Shown: piece after piece, positions 9,302-18,816 of the stretch
Layout: every line of letters starts with the position of its first letter
Position numbering within the stretch: the first letter of the stretch is position 1
NCBI RefSeq assembly: GCF_000520815.1
Contig: NZ_ASRY01000265.1
Location: 1 to 64,000 of the forward strand
DNA length: 64,000 nt
Direction of reading: 5' to 3'
Origin: Paenibacillus maysiensis
Lineage (GTDB): Bacteria > Bacillota > Bacilli > Paenibacillales > Paenibacillaceae
Position numbers and translations under genes: made by a program
The notes under the pieces: model-generated
The model's input: the letters and a program-made list of their open reading frames with translations, nothing else
Told to the model about the DNA's origin: nothing
Database searches by the model: none

Positions 9302-9499
9302 TTGCCAGTTGTTTTTTTACAAATTCTGTTTTTTTAATCTCCTATGCTACCTCCTGTTAGCGCTTACATAAGTTTTAACTCATTTACTGAACTTTCACCA
9401 TGTCAAAAAATTAGATGTTGACTGTCAAAAGCATTAAAAAAGCAGAGTCACACCGTTTTATTTAGTGTACCCCTGCTTTAGAATCCTTATATGAAGTTA
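9302..9499. repeat. Copy A of a repeated intergenic regulatory cassette
   Basis: This intergenic region resembles 20239-20455 over its whole length in the same orientation. Shared pieces include the cre-like TGTTAGCGCTTACA, TTTTAACTCATTTA, AACTTTCACCATGTCAAAAAA and TAGATGTTGACTGTCAAAA, with the perfect 11-base palindrome TTGACTGTCAA. An imperfect terminator hairpin (AAAGCAG at 9439-9445 with CTGCTTT at 9473-9479) closes the AraC gene upstream. In this copy the cassette leads into the MFS gene. It therefore combines the end of one gene and the control region of the next. Confidence 0.75.
9355..9368. promoter_or_regulatory. cre-like site before the MFS-GH78 unit
   Basis: TGTTAGCGCTTACA fits the catabolite responsive element pattern TGWAANCGNTNWCA with one deviation and has the central CG. 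It lies 66 bases before the MFS start, where CcpA could repress transcription. Confidence 0.6.
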
Positions 9500-9514
9500 A
9501 TTCCCAGTCATACA

Positions 9515-10477
9515 TTAGCGATATTCGCTAGGTGTCATATGTGTGTATTTCTTAAATAATTTAAAGAATGACGATGATTCGTTATAACCGACACTCAACG
9601 CAATTTCTTCAACCGACATATTCGTTTCTTTCAACAATTCTTTAGCTACATTTATTTTTTTTCTGTTTAATAGGTCTTTGAAACTGCTTCCGGTTTCCCT
9701 TTTCAGCTTCAAGCTTAGATAACTTTTGTTATATCCAAAGGTTTTAGATAGATCATCTAGCGAAACCGAATTATAGTGGCGATCAATGTACGCCAACATA
9801 GAGAGCACTTCCTGATTCACATCTTTATCTATAGACTGTAGGTTATTTTTTTCAAGAATGTTGGTTAATTCGATCAGTATCAGTGATAGATACAGATTAA
9901 GTGCCTTCTTTTTGAAGGAATACTCGGAGAAATACACACAGAATAAATGATTCATTAGCCCAGTCAACACATCGCTGCTGGGATTAACGAAAATAAGAAA
10001 GCGGTCATGCTTCTCATTTTTTTTTGATGCTGAAAGCATAAATTGTGTCACTAAATTATTGCTATTGGCAAGATTGGAGATGATGTCTGTCATAATTGTC
10101 TCCTCTTTCAGCAACACATTTAGAATAATGTCATCTTTTTCTGTATCCTCAATGCTGTGTGGTGCATCACGGTCAATTAACAGAATATCTCCTGCTGATA
10201 ATTCGATTCTTTCATCGTTAATTATCTGTATACACTTACCTGAATAGACATAGTTCATTTCGACAAAATCATGCGTATGCATTCTTACCGGAGCGTAGCG
10301 CCGATGTTTACGAATGATTATATTCCCTTCTTGAAATAGTAGTTCTCTCGATACTTTAGGAATCAGTTTATCATCAAAGGGAACTTTTAAGTCATTGACA
10401 CTCACACCTGTTCGTTTTTGTAATGTTTCGACATCCTCTTCTTTTTGCAACAAGGCATCTAACTCTTTAATATTCAT
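9515..10477 (-). CDS. AraC-family regulator with N-terminal cupin
   Basis: Starting at the ATG at 10477 (GGGAGGT site 4-5 bases away; an earlier ATG at 10495 has none) the product has 320 residues. After a short helical start, a cupin-type sensor is visible: RMHTHDFVEMNYVYSG, then IELSAGDILLIDRDAPHS, the arrangement used by AraC proteins to bind a sugar. The C-terminal third has two helix-turn-helix motifs: LDDLSKTFGYNKSYLSLKLK and VEEIALSVGYNESSSFFKLF, ending in MTPSEYR. It lies upstream of the MFS and GH78 genes on the same strand and is the obvious candidate to control them. A terminator and a cre-bearing promoter region separate it from them. Confidence 0.93.
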   Translation of the reverse strand: MNIKELDALLQKEEDVETLQKRTGVSVNDLKVPFDDKLIPKVSRELLFQEGNIIIRKHRRYAPVRMHTHDFVEMNYVYSGKCIQIINDERIELSAGDILLIDRDAPHSIEDTEKDDIILNVLLKEETIMTDIISNLANSNNLVTQFMLSASKKNEKHDRFLIFVNPSSDVLTGLMNHLFCVYFSEYSFKKKALNLYLSLILIELTNILEKNNLQSIDKDVNQEVLSMLAYIDRHYNSVSLDDLSKTFGYNKSYLSLKLKRETGSSFKDLLNRKKINVAKELLKETNMSVEEIALSVGYNESSSFFKLFKKYTHMTPSEYR

Positions 10478-10612
10478 TTTTACCTCCCAAAACAAAAAAA
10501 AATTGGTTCCGATAATTTACTGTACCTCATTGCCCCATGCCTATTTTTTATTCGTTGCACATATGACACATTTATCTCCCTAGACCGAAAGATCATTTTC
10601 AAGCACGCAAAA

Positions 10613-10644
10613 ACCCGGAACACTTTTGCAGCCGTGTTTCGGGT
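10613..10644 (-). terminator. Terminator after the GPH symporter gene
   Basis: ACCCGGAACAC (10613-10623) pairs with GTGTTTCGGGT (10634-10644) with one mismatch. On the minus strand it is followed by TTTTTG. It ends the GH3-GH78-symporter transcript. Confidence 0.75.
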
Positions 10645-10689
10645 CTATCTGTCTCCACTCTTGTTCATCTCGTCAAGTAGGTATTAAGA

Positions 10690-12108
10690 TCAATCATTTT
10701 TCCTCTGATTTCTCCGTTCCTCCAAGTCTTTTGCAATCTGTGTTTGCTTCTCTTCCGTCAGATCAAACCAAGCAACACTCGCTGTGAAAACGATTACAAT
10801 TGCAGGTATAACTCCCATTAAAATTTTGAGGCCTGTCAAGGTTGTGCTGCTTTGCTCCACGCCAGGCTCATAGCCGATCATAACTAACACCCCGGCAGCA
10901 ATAGCACCAGATAAAGCTGTGGCAAAGGTTTGTAGAAATCCCATAAATGAACCCATAAACGCATTGACGTTGATCCCTGTCTTCCATTCCGTGTAATCCA
11001 TAGCCGCAGGCAGCATTGTTCCTTGAGCAGGACTAGAGAACCCGGTGAACACGCCGGAGATTACCCCGATCACCAGAAAAGCGATAATACCCGCTGGGGT
11101 GCTTGGAATTACCAGAATGGCCAGCATTGACAATACAGTCACAAATGTTCCAAGGAGTACGTTAGCCTTGACGCCAATTTTTTTTGTCACCATCGGACTT
11201 AAGACGGCTCCAATCATAACTGGTAAAATGGATACAATACCTACGGTAACCACCAAACCTTCATTGCCAAAAAAATATTTAAAGTAGTGTACCATAACGG
11301 CTGATCTGATCCCATTAGCCAAATTCAAAGCTAATACGTAAATATAAACGATAATGGCATTTTTATTGGTAAAAACTGCAACAAGCATCTCTTTTAATGA
11401 AGGTCTCGCCTCATCTTTACTCGACGTAACGATATATCTCTCTTTCAAGTTCAGTACTTGAAACAGAGAGACCAGAATCGTAATGATACCGACCACAAGC
11501 ATCAATAAAGAAAATCCTCTGGCATCGCTTCCGCCCCCCAGAGCTTTATAAAGCGGCTGAGCAGCGATTGTAACAAACATGGCTCCAACCATAACAAGCA
11601 TGTAGCTGTAAGTGCCAATAGATACCCGTTCATCAACCCGTTTCGTGACAGCAGGCATAATAGCTGAGCTTGGCGCCGGTGTAATCGCAATCATGATACT
11701 GTATGCAAGGTAAGTTACCGTAGCATAGATAATTTTTCCCGTGTGGGAAAGATCAAAGCTGGTAAAAGTCAACCAACCAAAAATGGCGGTCGGAATACCT
11801 AGAATGAGCATCCACGGCTTATACTTTCCCCAAGGCGTAGTCACTTTATCTACAAATATACCAAACATGGGTGCCAGTACTGCATCAATGATACGAGCGA
11901 CCAGAAATAACCCTGCGACATAAGCAGGGGAAATTTTCATGACATCCGTATAAAAGAAGAGCAAAAACATGGAGATCATTTGGAAATGCAGGGTGCCCGT
12001 CAAGCCACCGATAGAACAAGCTATCTTTTCCCGGAGTCTAAGCTTAGGTTCCTCATGTTTAGTTTCATTGATAACGCTTTCATTGTAGGCGATTTCTGCT
12101 CTACTCAT
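10690..12108 (-). CDS. GPH-family sugar:cation symporter
   Basis: From the ATG at 12108 (GGGGGAATC site; the longer frame starting at 12162 has no site) the product has 472 residues with about 12 membrane helices. KIACSIGGLTG and FYTDVMKISPAYVAGLFLVA near the start, the ARIIDAVLAPMFGIFVDK loop and the WGKYKPWML stretch are typical of glycoside-pentoside-hexuronide symporters such as MelB and XynB-type carriers. These import glycosides with H+ or Na+. The gene is third in a row after a GH3 and a GH78 enzyme, which suggests a rhamnosyl-glucoside or similar oligosaccharide as cargo. The substrate itself is inferred only from context. Confidence 0.9.
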   Translation of the reverse strand: MSRAEIAYNESVINETKHEEPKLRLREKIACSIGGLTGTLHFQMISMFLLFFYTDVMKISPAYVAGLFLVARIIDAVLAPMFGIFVDKVTTPWGKYKPWMLILGIPTAIFGWLTFTSFDLSHTGKIIYATVTYLAYSIMIAITPAPSSAIMPAVTKRVDERVSIGTYSYMLVMVGAMFVTIAAQPLYKALGGGSDARGFSLLMLVVGIITILVSLFQVLNLKERYIVTSSKDEARPSLKEMLVAVFTNKNAIIVYIYVLALNLANGIRSAVMVHYFKYFFGNEGLVVTVGIVSILPVMIGAVLSPMVTKKIGVKANVLLGTFVTVLSMLAILVIPSTPAGIIAFLVIGVISGVFTGFSSPAQGTMLPAAMDYTEWKTGINVNAFMGSFMGFLQTFATALSGAIAAGVLVMIGYEPGVEQSSTTLTGLKILMGVIPAIVIVFTASVAWFDLTEEKQTQIAKDLEERRNQRKND

Positions 12109-12168
12109 TCTGATTCCCCCTATTATTCTGAGGAGCGGGGAAATGCCACCCGCTCCTTCCAACCGAAT

Positions 12169-14898
12169 CTAGCAACTCCGGTTAAGAGTCTGAATAACCG
12201 TAATGAATAAATTCTTCATTTCTTCAGGTGCTTTACCTAACACCTCGCTAACCGAAAGCTGTCGGGCAAACTGAATCATCGGATGATTCAGCATTTCCGG
12301 TGCATATTGATTTAGCATTTCCAATGCGACCGGCTCATCCATAATCTCACCCAACGTGGAATCCGTAGAGAAGCGATCTTGCTCCAGAGAAGTCTCGGTC
12401 TCATATTCGTAGGTATAGCTTCCGGAGCCCACTTCAATTGGCTGCTCCCGCTCAGGAAGCTCCAAAATAGCAGTGGTATTGGCCGGTATCTCCACTTCAA
12501 TACGAATCATATTATTTTGACAGGACCATTTGCTCACAATCCGTCCGTAAACGGAATGAAGCTCTGCTTCAACAGCAGTAATTCCTGCAATAAATTGTGG
12601 CTTGATCAGAATCTTTTTGTATCCCGGCTCCAGTGGATTGATGCCCGCCAGCCTGCGGTACAACCATTCCCCTATTGAACCGTAAGCGTAATGGTTTAAG
12701 GAGTTCATGCCTGAGACATCAAATTCGCCATTAGGCAAAATGGAGTTCCAACGCTCCCAAATGGTGGTGGCCCCTTTCTTTACGGCATATAACCAGGATG
12801 GATAATCTTCTTTTAGAAGCAGTATGCCTGCCAGATCATGAAGTTGATTTTCCGTCAAGGCATGGCACAAATAAGGAGTTCCTACGAAACCGGTGGACAA
12901 ATGATTTTTGTGATTGGCGATGTTGGTTTTAAGCGCTTCCAGAATACGCTCGCGGTATTGCTCATCCGCCAAATCAAAATATAAAGCCAGAACGCAAGCT
13001 GTCTGTGTTTCACTGACCATTCTGCCAGTCGCCGTAATATATTCCCGGTTGAAAGTCTTCTTAATATGGTTATAAAGTTGATCGTAAGTCTGAGCGTCTT
13101 CCTTCTTGCCCAGAACCTCTGCTGCTTGGCATAAAAGACGGGTGGAATATGCATAATACGCATTGGCTATCAGATACTGATCTGTTGCCCCTGTCCGATC
13201 GGCGCTTTCCTCCTTATCTAGCGCAAGCCAGTCGCCATATTGATAACCCGACTGCCATAATCCGTTGCGTCCGCAGCGTAAAGTAATATAATCGACCCAC
13301 CCCTTCATGCTCTCGTATTGCTCCTTCAGGACTCGAACGTCACCATAGGTTTCATAAAGTACCCAAGGGATAATAACTGCCGCGTCACTCCAGGCAGCCG
13401 CTCCATCCTGATCCCCTAAAATATTCGGAACGACATGAGGAACCCCATATTCCGGCGTTTGCTCTGAAGCAAGGTCATGCAGCCATTTGCTGAAAAATAG
13501 TGCAACATCCATGTTGTAAGCGGCGGTTCGGGCAAAAACCTGAGCATCGCCCGTCCAGCCCAGCCGTTCATCTCTTTGCGGACAATCAGTTGGAATATCA
13601 AGAAAATTACCTCTTTGGCTCCATTGAATATTGCTTTGAAGCTGGTTTACCAAAGCGTTGGATGTAGTGAAGCTTCCCGTCATAGCCATATTTGTATGAA
13701 GCACGCATGCTGTGAAGTTTTCCAGACGAATATCTTCCAGCCCTTCCACACAGATATACCGGAATCCGTGGAAAGTAAAGTGCGGCATGAAGACTTGTTC
13801 CTCACCGTTGCAAATAAAATGATCGACCGAAATAGCTTGACGAAGCGTGTCCGGGTAAAAGTTCCCTTCCTTATCCAACACCTCTGCATGCCTGATCGTA
13901 ATTTTTTGCCCAACCTTCCCTTTTACCTTTATTTGCACAAACCCGGTTAGGATTTGCTCAAAGTCCAGCACTTGCTCTCCTGCTGGTGTCGTAATCAGCG
14001 TTTTGGCGGCAAGTCTTTCGGTGATCCGAACCGGCTCACTCTCCTGGGCGATGATGCGGTTGTTGTCAAATGAAAAGGAGTCCACCTGCTCCGGCTCCTG
14101 CTTTGGATAACAGGAATCAATGGTTTCACCCATATAAATTTCGCTGCTACGAATACTCCCCGTCGCTACCTTCCAGCTTGTATCCGTTGAGATGATTTCA
14201 GAGGTCCCATCCGTATAAGTGATATGCAATTCCGCCAATGCGGCTACACGGTCTCCATAATGATTAGGCGTACAAGTAAAACCAAAGATGCCTTTATACC
14301 AACCGTTTCCCACGATGATTTCCAAACAATTTTGTTCATGCAGCATCCCGTCAGTGTCATAAGTTTGATACTGCAGTCTTTTTCTATAATTGGTCCAACC
14401 AGGCGCAAAATACGTGTCGCCCACCTTTACCCCGTTCAGCCTAATTTCGTAGACACCAAGGGCCGTTGCGTAAATACGCGCAGTGCGTACGGTTTTGCTC
14501 ACAGAAAACTCTTTTAAGAAGACAGGACAAGCGGTTTCTTCCGCGGGAAAACGATGGGTAATCCATTCTGCCTTAAAATTCGTTCCGTTCAATAATCCTG
14601 TCTCAAAGCTTCCTTGCACAGTCGCATGGTTCTCTTTGTTATCCCATACCTCTACCTGAACTCCATATCTGGTGGAAGTAGCAAGGTCCGGCCCGGCATA
14701 TTTTACATGGATTGATGTATCGCTTTCCAGCTTACCTGTATCCCAAATGCTATTCCCATCCGTGGTAACTTGAATCCGATAGACCTTTTGTCGGACATTT
14801 TGTTCCTCAGAGACCAGCTTCCAGGAAAAACGCGGCTTCCTTACATCCAGGCCAACCGGATTTTCACGATATTCCGTCCGCAAATCAACAATCTTCAT
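12169..14898 (-). CDS. Intracellular alpha-L-rhamnosidase GH78 with extra C-terminal module
   Basis: The product is 909 residues without a signal peptide. It is a paralogue of the GH78 protein at 5.6 kb, with the same domain order: sandwiches with RIYATALGVYEIRLNG, the (alpha/alpha)6 barrel with DCPQRDERLGWTGD (Glu444 the expected general acid), and a closing sandwich that ends in IEVGSGSYTYEYE. Unlike that paralogue it carries about 62 more residues (848-909) beginning TLGEIMDEP and including QLSVSEVLGKAP and VIQTLN. This helical tail resembles the C-terminus of the neighbouring GH3 protein and the N-terminus of the SDR protein at 20.5 kb. The ATG is 32 bases after the GH3 stop, with an AAAGGAG site, so the two enzymes share a transcript and may act in turn on the same oligosaccharide. 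Confidence 0.95.
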   Translation of the reverse strand: MKIVDLRTEYRENPVGLDVRKPRFSWKLVSEEQNVRQKVYRIQVTTDGNSIWDTGKLESDTSIHVKYAGPDLATSTRYGVQVEVWDNKENHATVQGSFETGLLNGTNFKAEWITHRFPAEETACPVFLKEFSVSKTVRTARIYATALGVYEIRLNGVKVGDTYFAPGWTNYRKRLQYQTYDTDGMLHEQNCLEIIVGNGWYKGIFGFTCTPNHYGDRVAALAELHITYTDGTSEIISTDTSWKVATGSIRSSEIYMGETIDSCYPKQEPEQVDSFSFDNNRIIAQESEPVRITERLAAKTLITTPAGEQVLDFEQILTGFVQIKVKGKVGQKITIRHAEVLDKEGNFYPDTLRQAISVDHFICNGEEQVFMPHFTFHGFRYICVEGLEDIRLENFTACVLHTNMAMTGSFTTSNALVNQLQSNIQWSQRGNFLDIPTDCPQRDERLGWTGDAQVFARTAAYNMDVALFFSKWLHDLASEQTPEYGVPHVVPNILGDQDGAAAWSDAAVIIPWVLYETYGDVRVLKEQYESMKGWVDYITLRCGRNGLWQSGYQYGDWLALDKEESADRTGATDQYLIANAYYAYSTRLLCQAAEVLGKKEDAQTYDQLYNHIKKTFNREYITATGRMVSETQTACVLALYFDLADEQYRERILEALKTNIANHKNHLSTGFVGTPYLCHALTENQLHDLAGILLLKEDYPSWLYAVKKGATTIWERWNSILPNGEFDVSGMNSLNHYAYGSIGEWLYRRLAGINPLEPGYKKILIKPQFIAGITAVEAELHSVYGRIVSKWSCQNNMIRIEVEIPANTTAILELPEREQPIEVGSGSYTYEYETETSLEQDRFSTDSTLGEIMDEPVALEMLNQYAPEMLNHPMIQFARQLSVSEVLGKAPEEMKNLFITVIQTLNRSC

Positions 14899-14930
14899 TA
14901 ATGCAGTACTCCTTTTCGTTTGGATTTACA

Positions 14931-17201
14931 TCAGTTTGCGCCGTTAACTGCCTGCAAAATACTTTCTAGTGCCTCTTCCGTAAAGACTCCGTTACTCATC
15001 GCTACGGCGGTGCGAAGATGTGTAGCTTTCATCACCTCATTCACATTCATACCCAGCATTTTGGTGCCATCCCCCTCCTCTGAAGGAGCTGATGCAGCCA
15101 GCATGGATTTAACAACCTCTGCCCCGGCAGGATGCTCCATCAAATCGCCAAACGTTGAATCTCTCGTGATAATTTTTGGGAGTGGAACAGTTGATTCCAC
15201 CTCTATACTTTCTCGAAGCACAATCTCTCTGGAGGATTTGCCTATCAGAATTTCAAAGGTGCCTGTCTCTACATGCCAATCCTTTAATTGGACGTTATAA
15301 TAAGCAAACGATCTTTTATTCAACTGGAAGGTAACCGTTTGCGTCTCTCCCGGAAGAAGAAACAGCTTTCTAAAGCCCTTAAGCTCCTTCTCTGGTCGAA
15401 TGACCGTACTCTCCGTATCTCTTACATAAAGCTGGACGATTTCTTTTCCAGCTGCGGGACCTGTATTTTTCACCGATACACTTACGCTTAGCATCTCATG
15501 ATCCTTAATGTGCCTTTGGTCAACTTGCAATTGACTGTACTCAAAAGTAGTATAGCTAAGTCCATATCCAAACGGGAACAAAGGTTTCACATCCCTTGTA
15601 TCATAATGCCTGTAACCGACGAAAATTCCTTCTTTATAATGAACTTCATGTTCATCTCCAGGGAAATTCAAATAGGAAGGATTATGTGCTAGCTTCTGCG
15701 GGAAGGTCTCTGCTAGTTTACCGCTAGGACTGACGACACCAAACAGCAAATCGGCAACAGCTCCTCCAGTTGCCTGACCACCGAGATACCCTTCCAATAC
15801 CGCTTTCACCTGGTTTAGCCACGGCATCTCAACTGGAGATCCATTGCTTAACACTACAATGGTATTCGCCTGCACTTTAGACACAGCTTCGATCACGGCT
15901 TGATGATTTGCCGGCAGCTTGAGATGCTTCCGATCAAAGCCTTCGGATTCGTGTCTCGCCGGAAGCCCTGCAAAAATTACAGCTATTTCAGCTTGTTTGG
16001 CCTGTTCCACTGCTTCGTGGATCATTGCCTCATCGATTTCATCATGGTTCATAGCATATCCGTCAGCATAAAGCAGGTTGGCGTCATTTCCCGCCAGCTT
16101 TTTCAGTTCATCATAGATGACATCCAGCTTGGTTGTTTGAATAAAAGAACTGCCCGCCCCTTGATATCTTGCCTGCTTCGCAAAGCCCCCAATCACCGCC
16201 AAAATTGTTCCTGGTTTAAGCGGAAGCATGTGATCTTCATTTTTCAGGAGCACCATGGATTCTTTTGCTATCTTCCTAGCCAGCTCATGGTGTTTCTCTG
16301 GATCATAGACGACTCCGGCTTTCTTGTTCTCCGCTGCTTTGAATACCAATTTGAGTATGCGTCTTACCGCCTGATCAAGCATCTCTTCCGGGAGCCAGCC
16401 TGACTTCACTGCTTCAATGATTTTGGCGACTCCACGTCCCCCACTGGAAGGCATTTCGATCTCCAGGCCAGCTTCTAGATCTGCGTCTCTTTCAATCGCT
16501 CCCCCCCAGTCGGAGATAACTGCTCCCTCAAATCCCCATTCTTCCTTCAAGATATCAGTCAACAAGGTTTTGTTTTGGGCGCAAAATTCGCCGTTCAATC
16601 TGTTATAGGCAGACATAACTGTCCAAGGTTCCGCCTCTATGACAGCTTCCTCGAAGCTGGCCAAATAAATCTCCCTTAAAGTTCTTTCATCTACAATCGC
16701 ATTAATAGACATTCTCCGGGATTCCTGATTGTTGGCGGCAAAATGCTTCAGCGATGTACCAACACCTTGGCTCTGAACCCCCTTGATGAAGCTTGAAGCC
16801 ATTTTTCCCGACAAATATGGGTCCTCCGAAAAGTATTCAAAATTTCTTCCACACAAAGGAGAACGTTTGATATTTGCCCCAGGTCCAAGCAAAATGGATA
16901 CTTCTTCTGCCTGGCATTCCTCGCCAATCGCCGCTCCCATTTCTGCAATTAGATCCTCATTCCATGAGCAAGCCACGCCGGCGGCTGTAGGGAAACAGGT
17001 AGAGGGAACGCTTTTGTTTAAACCGAGATGGTCAAAATTCCCTTCCTGCTTTCTGACTCCATGTGGCCCATCCGTCATCATAATAGAGGGTATACCTAAT
17101 CGCTTGATATCCTGTGTATTCCAAAAATCTTTACCTGAGCATAAGCTTGCTTTCTCCTCTAGCGTCAGCTCGCGTATCAATTCATCAATTTTGTTATGCA
17201 T
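14931..17201 (-). CDS. Beta-glucosidase-type GH3 enzyme with extra C-terminal module
   Basis: The product is 756 residues and cytoplasmic. It shows the usual GH3 order: TIM barrel with [28 protein letters not shown] and the nucleophile Asp231 in GAVISDWGG, then the alpha/beta sandwich domain, then a fibronectin III-like domain ([17 protein letters not shown]). After the usual end of the family, residues about 683-756 add TFGDLMEHP ... [12 protein letters not shown] ... ESILQAVN, the same kind of helical module as in the adjacent GH78. The specificity (glucose, xylose or other) cannot be read. The gene is first of the GH3-GH78-symporter unit. Its promoter region holds a cre-like site and a direct repeat that may bind the divergent AraC protein. 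Confidence 0.93.
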   Translation of the reverse strand: MHNKIDELIRELTLEEKASLCSGKDFWNTQDIKRLGIPSIMMTDGPHGVRKQEGNFDHLGLNKSVPSTCFPTAAGVACSWNEDLIAEMGAAIGEECQAEEVSILLGPGANIKRSPLCGRNFEYFSEDPYLSGKMASSFIKGVQSQGVGTSLKHFAANNQESRRMSINAIVDERTLREIYLASFEEAVIEAEPWTVMSAYNRLNGEFCAQNKTLLTDILKEEWGFEGAVISDWGGAIERDADLEAGLEIEMPSSGGRGVAKIIEAVKSGWLPEEMLDQAVRRILKLVFKAAENKKAGVVYDPEKHHELARKIAKESMVLLKNEDHMLPLKPGTILAVIGGFAKQARYQGAGSSFIQTTKLDVIYDELKKLAGNDANLLYADGYAMNHDEIDEAMIHEAVEQAKQAEIAVIFAGLPARHESEGFDRKHLKLPANHQAVIEAVSKVQANTIVVLSNGSPVEMPWLNQVKAVLEGYLGGQATGGAVADLLFGVVSPSGKLAETFPQKLAHNPSYLNFPGDEHEVHYKEGIFVGYRHYDTRDVKPLFPFGYGLSYTTFEYSQLQVDQRHIKDHEMLSVSVSVKNTGPAAGKEIVQLYVRDTESTVIRPEKELKGFRKLFLLPGETQTVTFQLNKRSFAYYNVQLKDWHVETGTFEILIGKSSREIVLRESIEVESTVPLPKIITRDSTFGDLMEHPAGAEVVKSMLAASAPSEEGDGTKMLGMNVNEVMKATHLRTAVAMSNGVFTEEALESILQAVNGAN

Positions 17202-17270
17202 TGCTTCTTACGACTCCCTTCACTTGCATAGTATAAGCAAGTTAAATTGTAAGGGGTTTCTTGAAAACAT

Positions 17271-17305
17271 TATGGTATTTTAATTTTGTATATGGTATTT
17301 TAATT
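17271..17305. promoter_or_regulatory. Direct repeat, candidate AraC-type operator
   Basis: TATGGTATTTTAATT occurs twice, at 17271-17285 and 17291-17305, exactly 20 bases apart, about two helical turns. It lies in the 188-base gap between the GH3 gene (-) and the AraC gene (+). AraC-type proteins commonly bind two direct half-sites with such spacing. Confidence 0.6.
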
Positions 17306-17315
17306 ATCGAATTAA

Positions 17316-17329
17316 ATAAAGCGCTTACA
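17316..17329. promoter_or_regulatory. cre-like site between GH3 and AraC genes
   Basis: ATAAAGCGCTTACA fits the cre pattern in its core and right half. It lies 11 bases from the direct repeat, so CcpA and the AraC protein could compete or act together on both divergent promoters. Confidence 0.55.
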
Positions 17330-17389
17330 ATATAAAATTTAGTTTTAAAATTGATTCCAGTTCGAATTTTGTAGAAAGGGGATTGGCAA

Positions 17390-18631
17390 ATGGATTTTTC
17401 CCAGGGTTCTCTTTCCTTTATCAGCAAACGACTATCCTTGATCTTCCGATTATCAACTTTTTTTGTGAATCCAATGGGTGATATTTTATGGGAATATACC
17501 CCGAATCGTAGCTTGAACCCTTTCTACCAAAACAAGAGAAAAAACTTATTTGAGGTATTAAACTTTGATCCCGCGAAGCCTTGTGAGTTCCCCATCCTTC
17601 AGAAAAGCTTCTATCTGGAAAACTACATTCTGATTAGTTTAAATCAAGGAGGCCACTTTCAAGGCACAATATTGCTCGGACCTTCTATTTCATCTGCGCT
17701 TGCAGACTCGAAAATTTTGGGAATAATCAACGATCTACATCTGGGCGCTCAACGAGAGCAGATTCTAAACTATTACCATACCGTCCCTGTAATTCCACGT
17801 GATACACTGTTGGAGATTTGCACCCTAGTTTTTCACATGGTTACGCAAAAAATGATTTCGCCGAGAGAGATCATTAATGAAATAAATACGTCTTTGAGCT
17901 CTGATTTAAAGTTTAATATGGAAGCCGAAACAGCCAAAACGCGCCAAACCAGTGATTTTCATCATGACCCGTTACTGGAGAAAAAGCTATTCAATATTAT
18001 TAGAGAAGGTCGTATTGAGGATTTGAAAAACTTCGGCAATGATTTTGGCGACAAGGTCGGGGTACTATCCAAATCCAGCTTTATCCGATCAAAAAAAAAT
18101 CTTGCAATCACCTCCATTACACTGGCTACCCGTTCCTCCATCGAAGGGGGCGTTTTGTCCGAACAGGCGTTTAGCCTCAGCGACCTTTTCATCCAGCGGC
18201 TCGAGGAAATGAATAAATCGGAGGAGATTGACCAATTTCTTGTGGAAGCCCTGTTAACGTTTACGCAAAAGGTTCGGCAAGCAAAGGAACGTCGATATTC
18301 AAAGACGATTACCACGTGCCAAAATTTTATCCACAACCACCTATACGGTAAAATCAACCATGAACAAATTGCAAATTACGTTAAATTAAGCCCAGGTTAT
18401 CTTTCCGTTTTGTTTAAAAAAGAAGTTGGCGTTTCTGTAAACGAATATATTCAACAAGCCCGGATCGATGAAGCCAAAAATTTGCTAGCCTTCACGGATA
18501 AGCCGATCACGGAAATCGGCGCATTGCTCAGTTTCACAGATCAAAGCTATTTCACGAAAATATTCAAAAAAATGACTGGTGTGACGCCAAGAAAATATCG
18601 TGAAAACCCACATACACTGGAAACAAGTTAG
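17390..18631 (+). CDS. AraC-family regulator with large N-terminal sensor region
   Basis: The product is 413 residues. The first 300 residues form an unrecognised sensor region without membrane helices. It resembles the N-terminal part of the longer Bacillota AraC proteins (segments such as HTVPVIPRDTLLEICTLVFH). The C-terminal 100 residues carry the two helix-turn-helix motifs, NHEQIANYVKLSPGYLSVLF and ITEIGALLSFTDQSYFTKIF, and the closing GVTPRKYRE. The ATG has an AAAGGGGAT site 8 bases away. It is divergent from the GH3-GH78-symporter unit and separated from it by the direct repeat and the cre-like site, so it is very likely its regulator. Confidence 0.9.
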   Translation: MDFSQGSLSFISKRLSLIFRLSTFFVNPMGDILWEYTPNRSLNPFYQNKRKNLFEVLNFDPAKPCEFPILQKSFYLENYILISLNQGGHFQGTILLGPSISSALADSKILGIINDLHLGAQREQILNYYHTVPVIPRDTLLEICTLVFHMVTQKMISPREIINEINTSLSSDLKFNMEAETAKTRQTSDFHHDPLLEKKLFNIIREGRIEDLKNFGNDFGDKVGVLSKSSFIRSKKNLAITSITLATRSSIEGGVLSEQAFSLSDLFIQRLEEMNKSEEIDQFLVEALLTFTQKVRQAKERRYSKTITTCQNFIHNHLYGKINHEQIANYVKLSPGYLSVLFKKEVGVSVNEYIQQARIDEAKNLLAFTDKPITEIGALLSFTDQSYFTKIFKKMTGVTPRKYRENPHTLETS

Positions 18632-18663
18632 AAACAATAAGAAGTCTAAAGTGTATCATAACC

Positions 18664-18705
18664 CCAAACAAAGAACCCATTATCTCAAATGAGTTCTTTG
18701 TTTGG
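18664..18705. terminator. Stem-loop between convergent AraC and GH53-like genes
   Basis: CCAAACAAAGAAC (18664-18676) pairs perfectly with GTTCTTTGTTTGG (18693-18705), loop 16 bases. T-runs are short on both sides, so termination strength is uncertain. Confidence 0.6.
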
Positions 18706-18816
18706 CGCAAGTCGTGTGCTGTTATTCGCTGAATACCCGCCGTCGCCTGGGTCAGCAAAAGTACGATCACTTTTTCCGGTTTATTTGATGCCTTTTTGAA
18801 ATGAAAAATTTATTTT

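Noticed and set aside
5584-14898. The two GH78 genes as a recent tandem duplication
   Set aside because: They differ in many residues, in carriers, in regulators and in the C-terminal module, so they are old paralogues or separate acquisitions.
16783-17283. Long open frame of 166 codons antisense to the GH3 gene
   Set aside because: It lies fully over the conserved GH3 N-terminus on the other strand, has no ribosome-binding site and no family resemblance.
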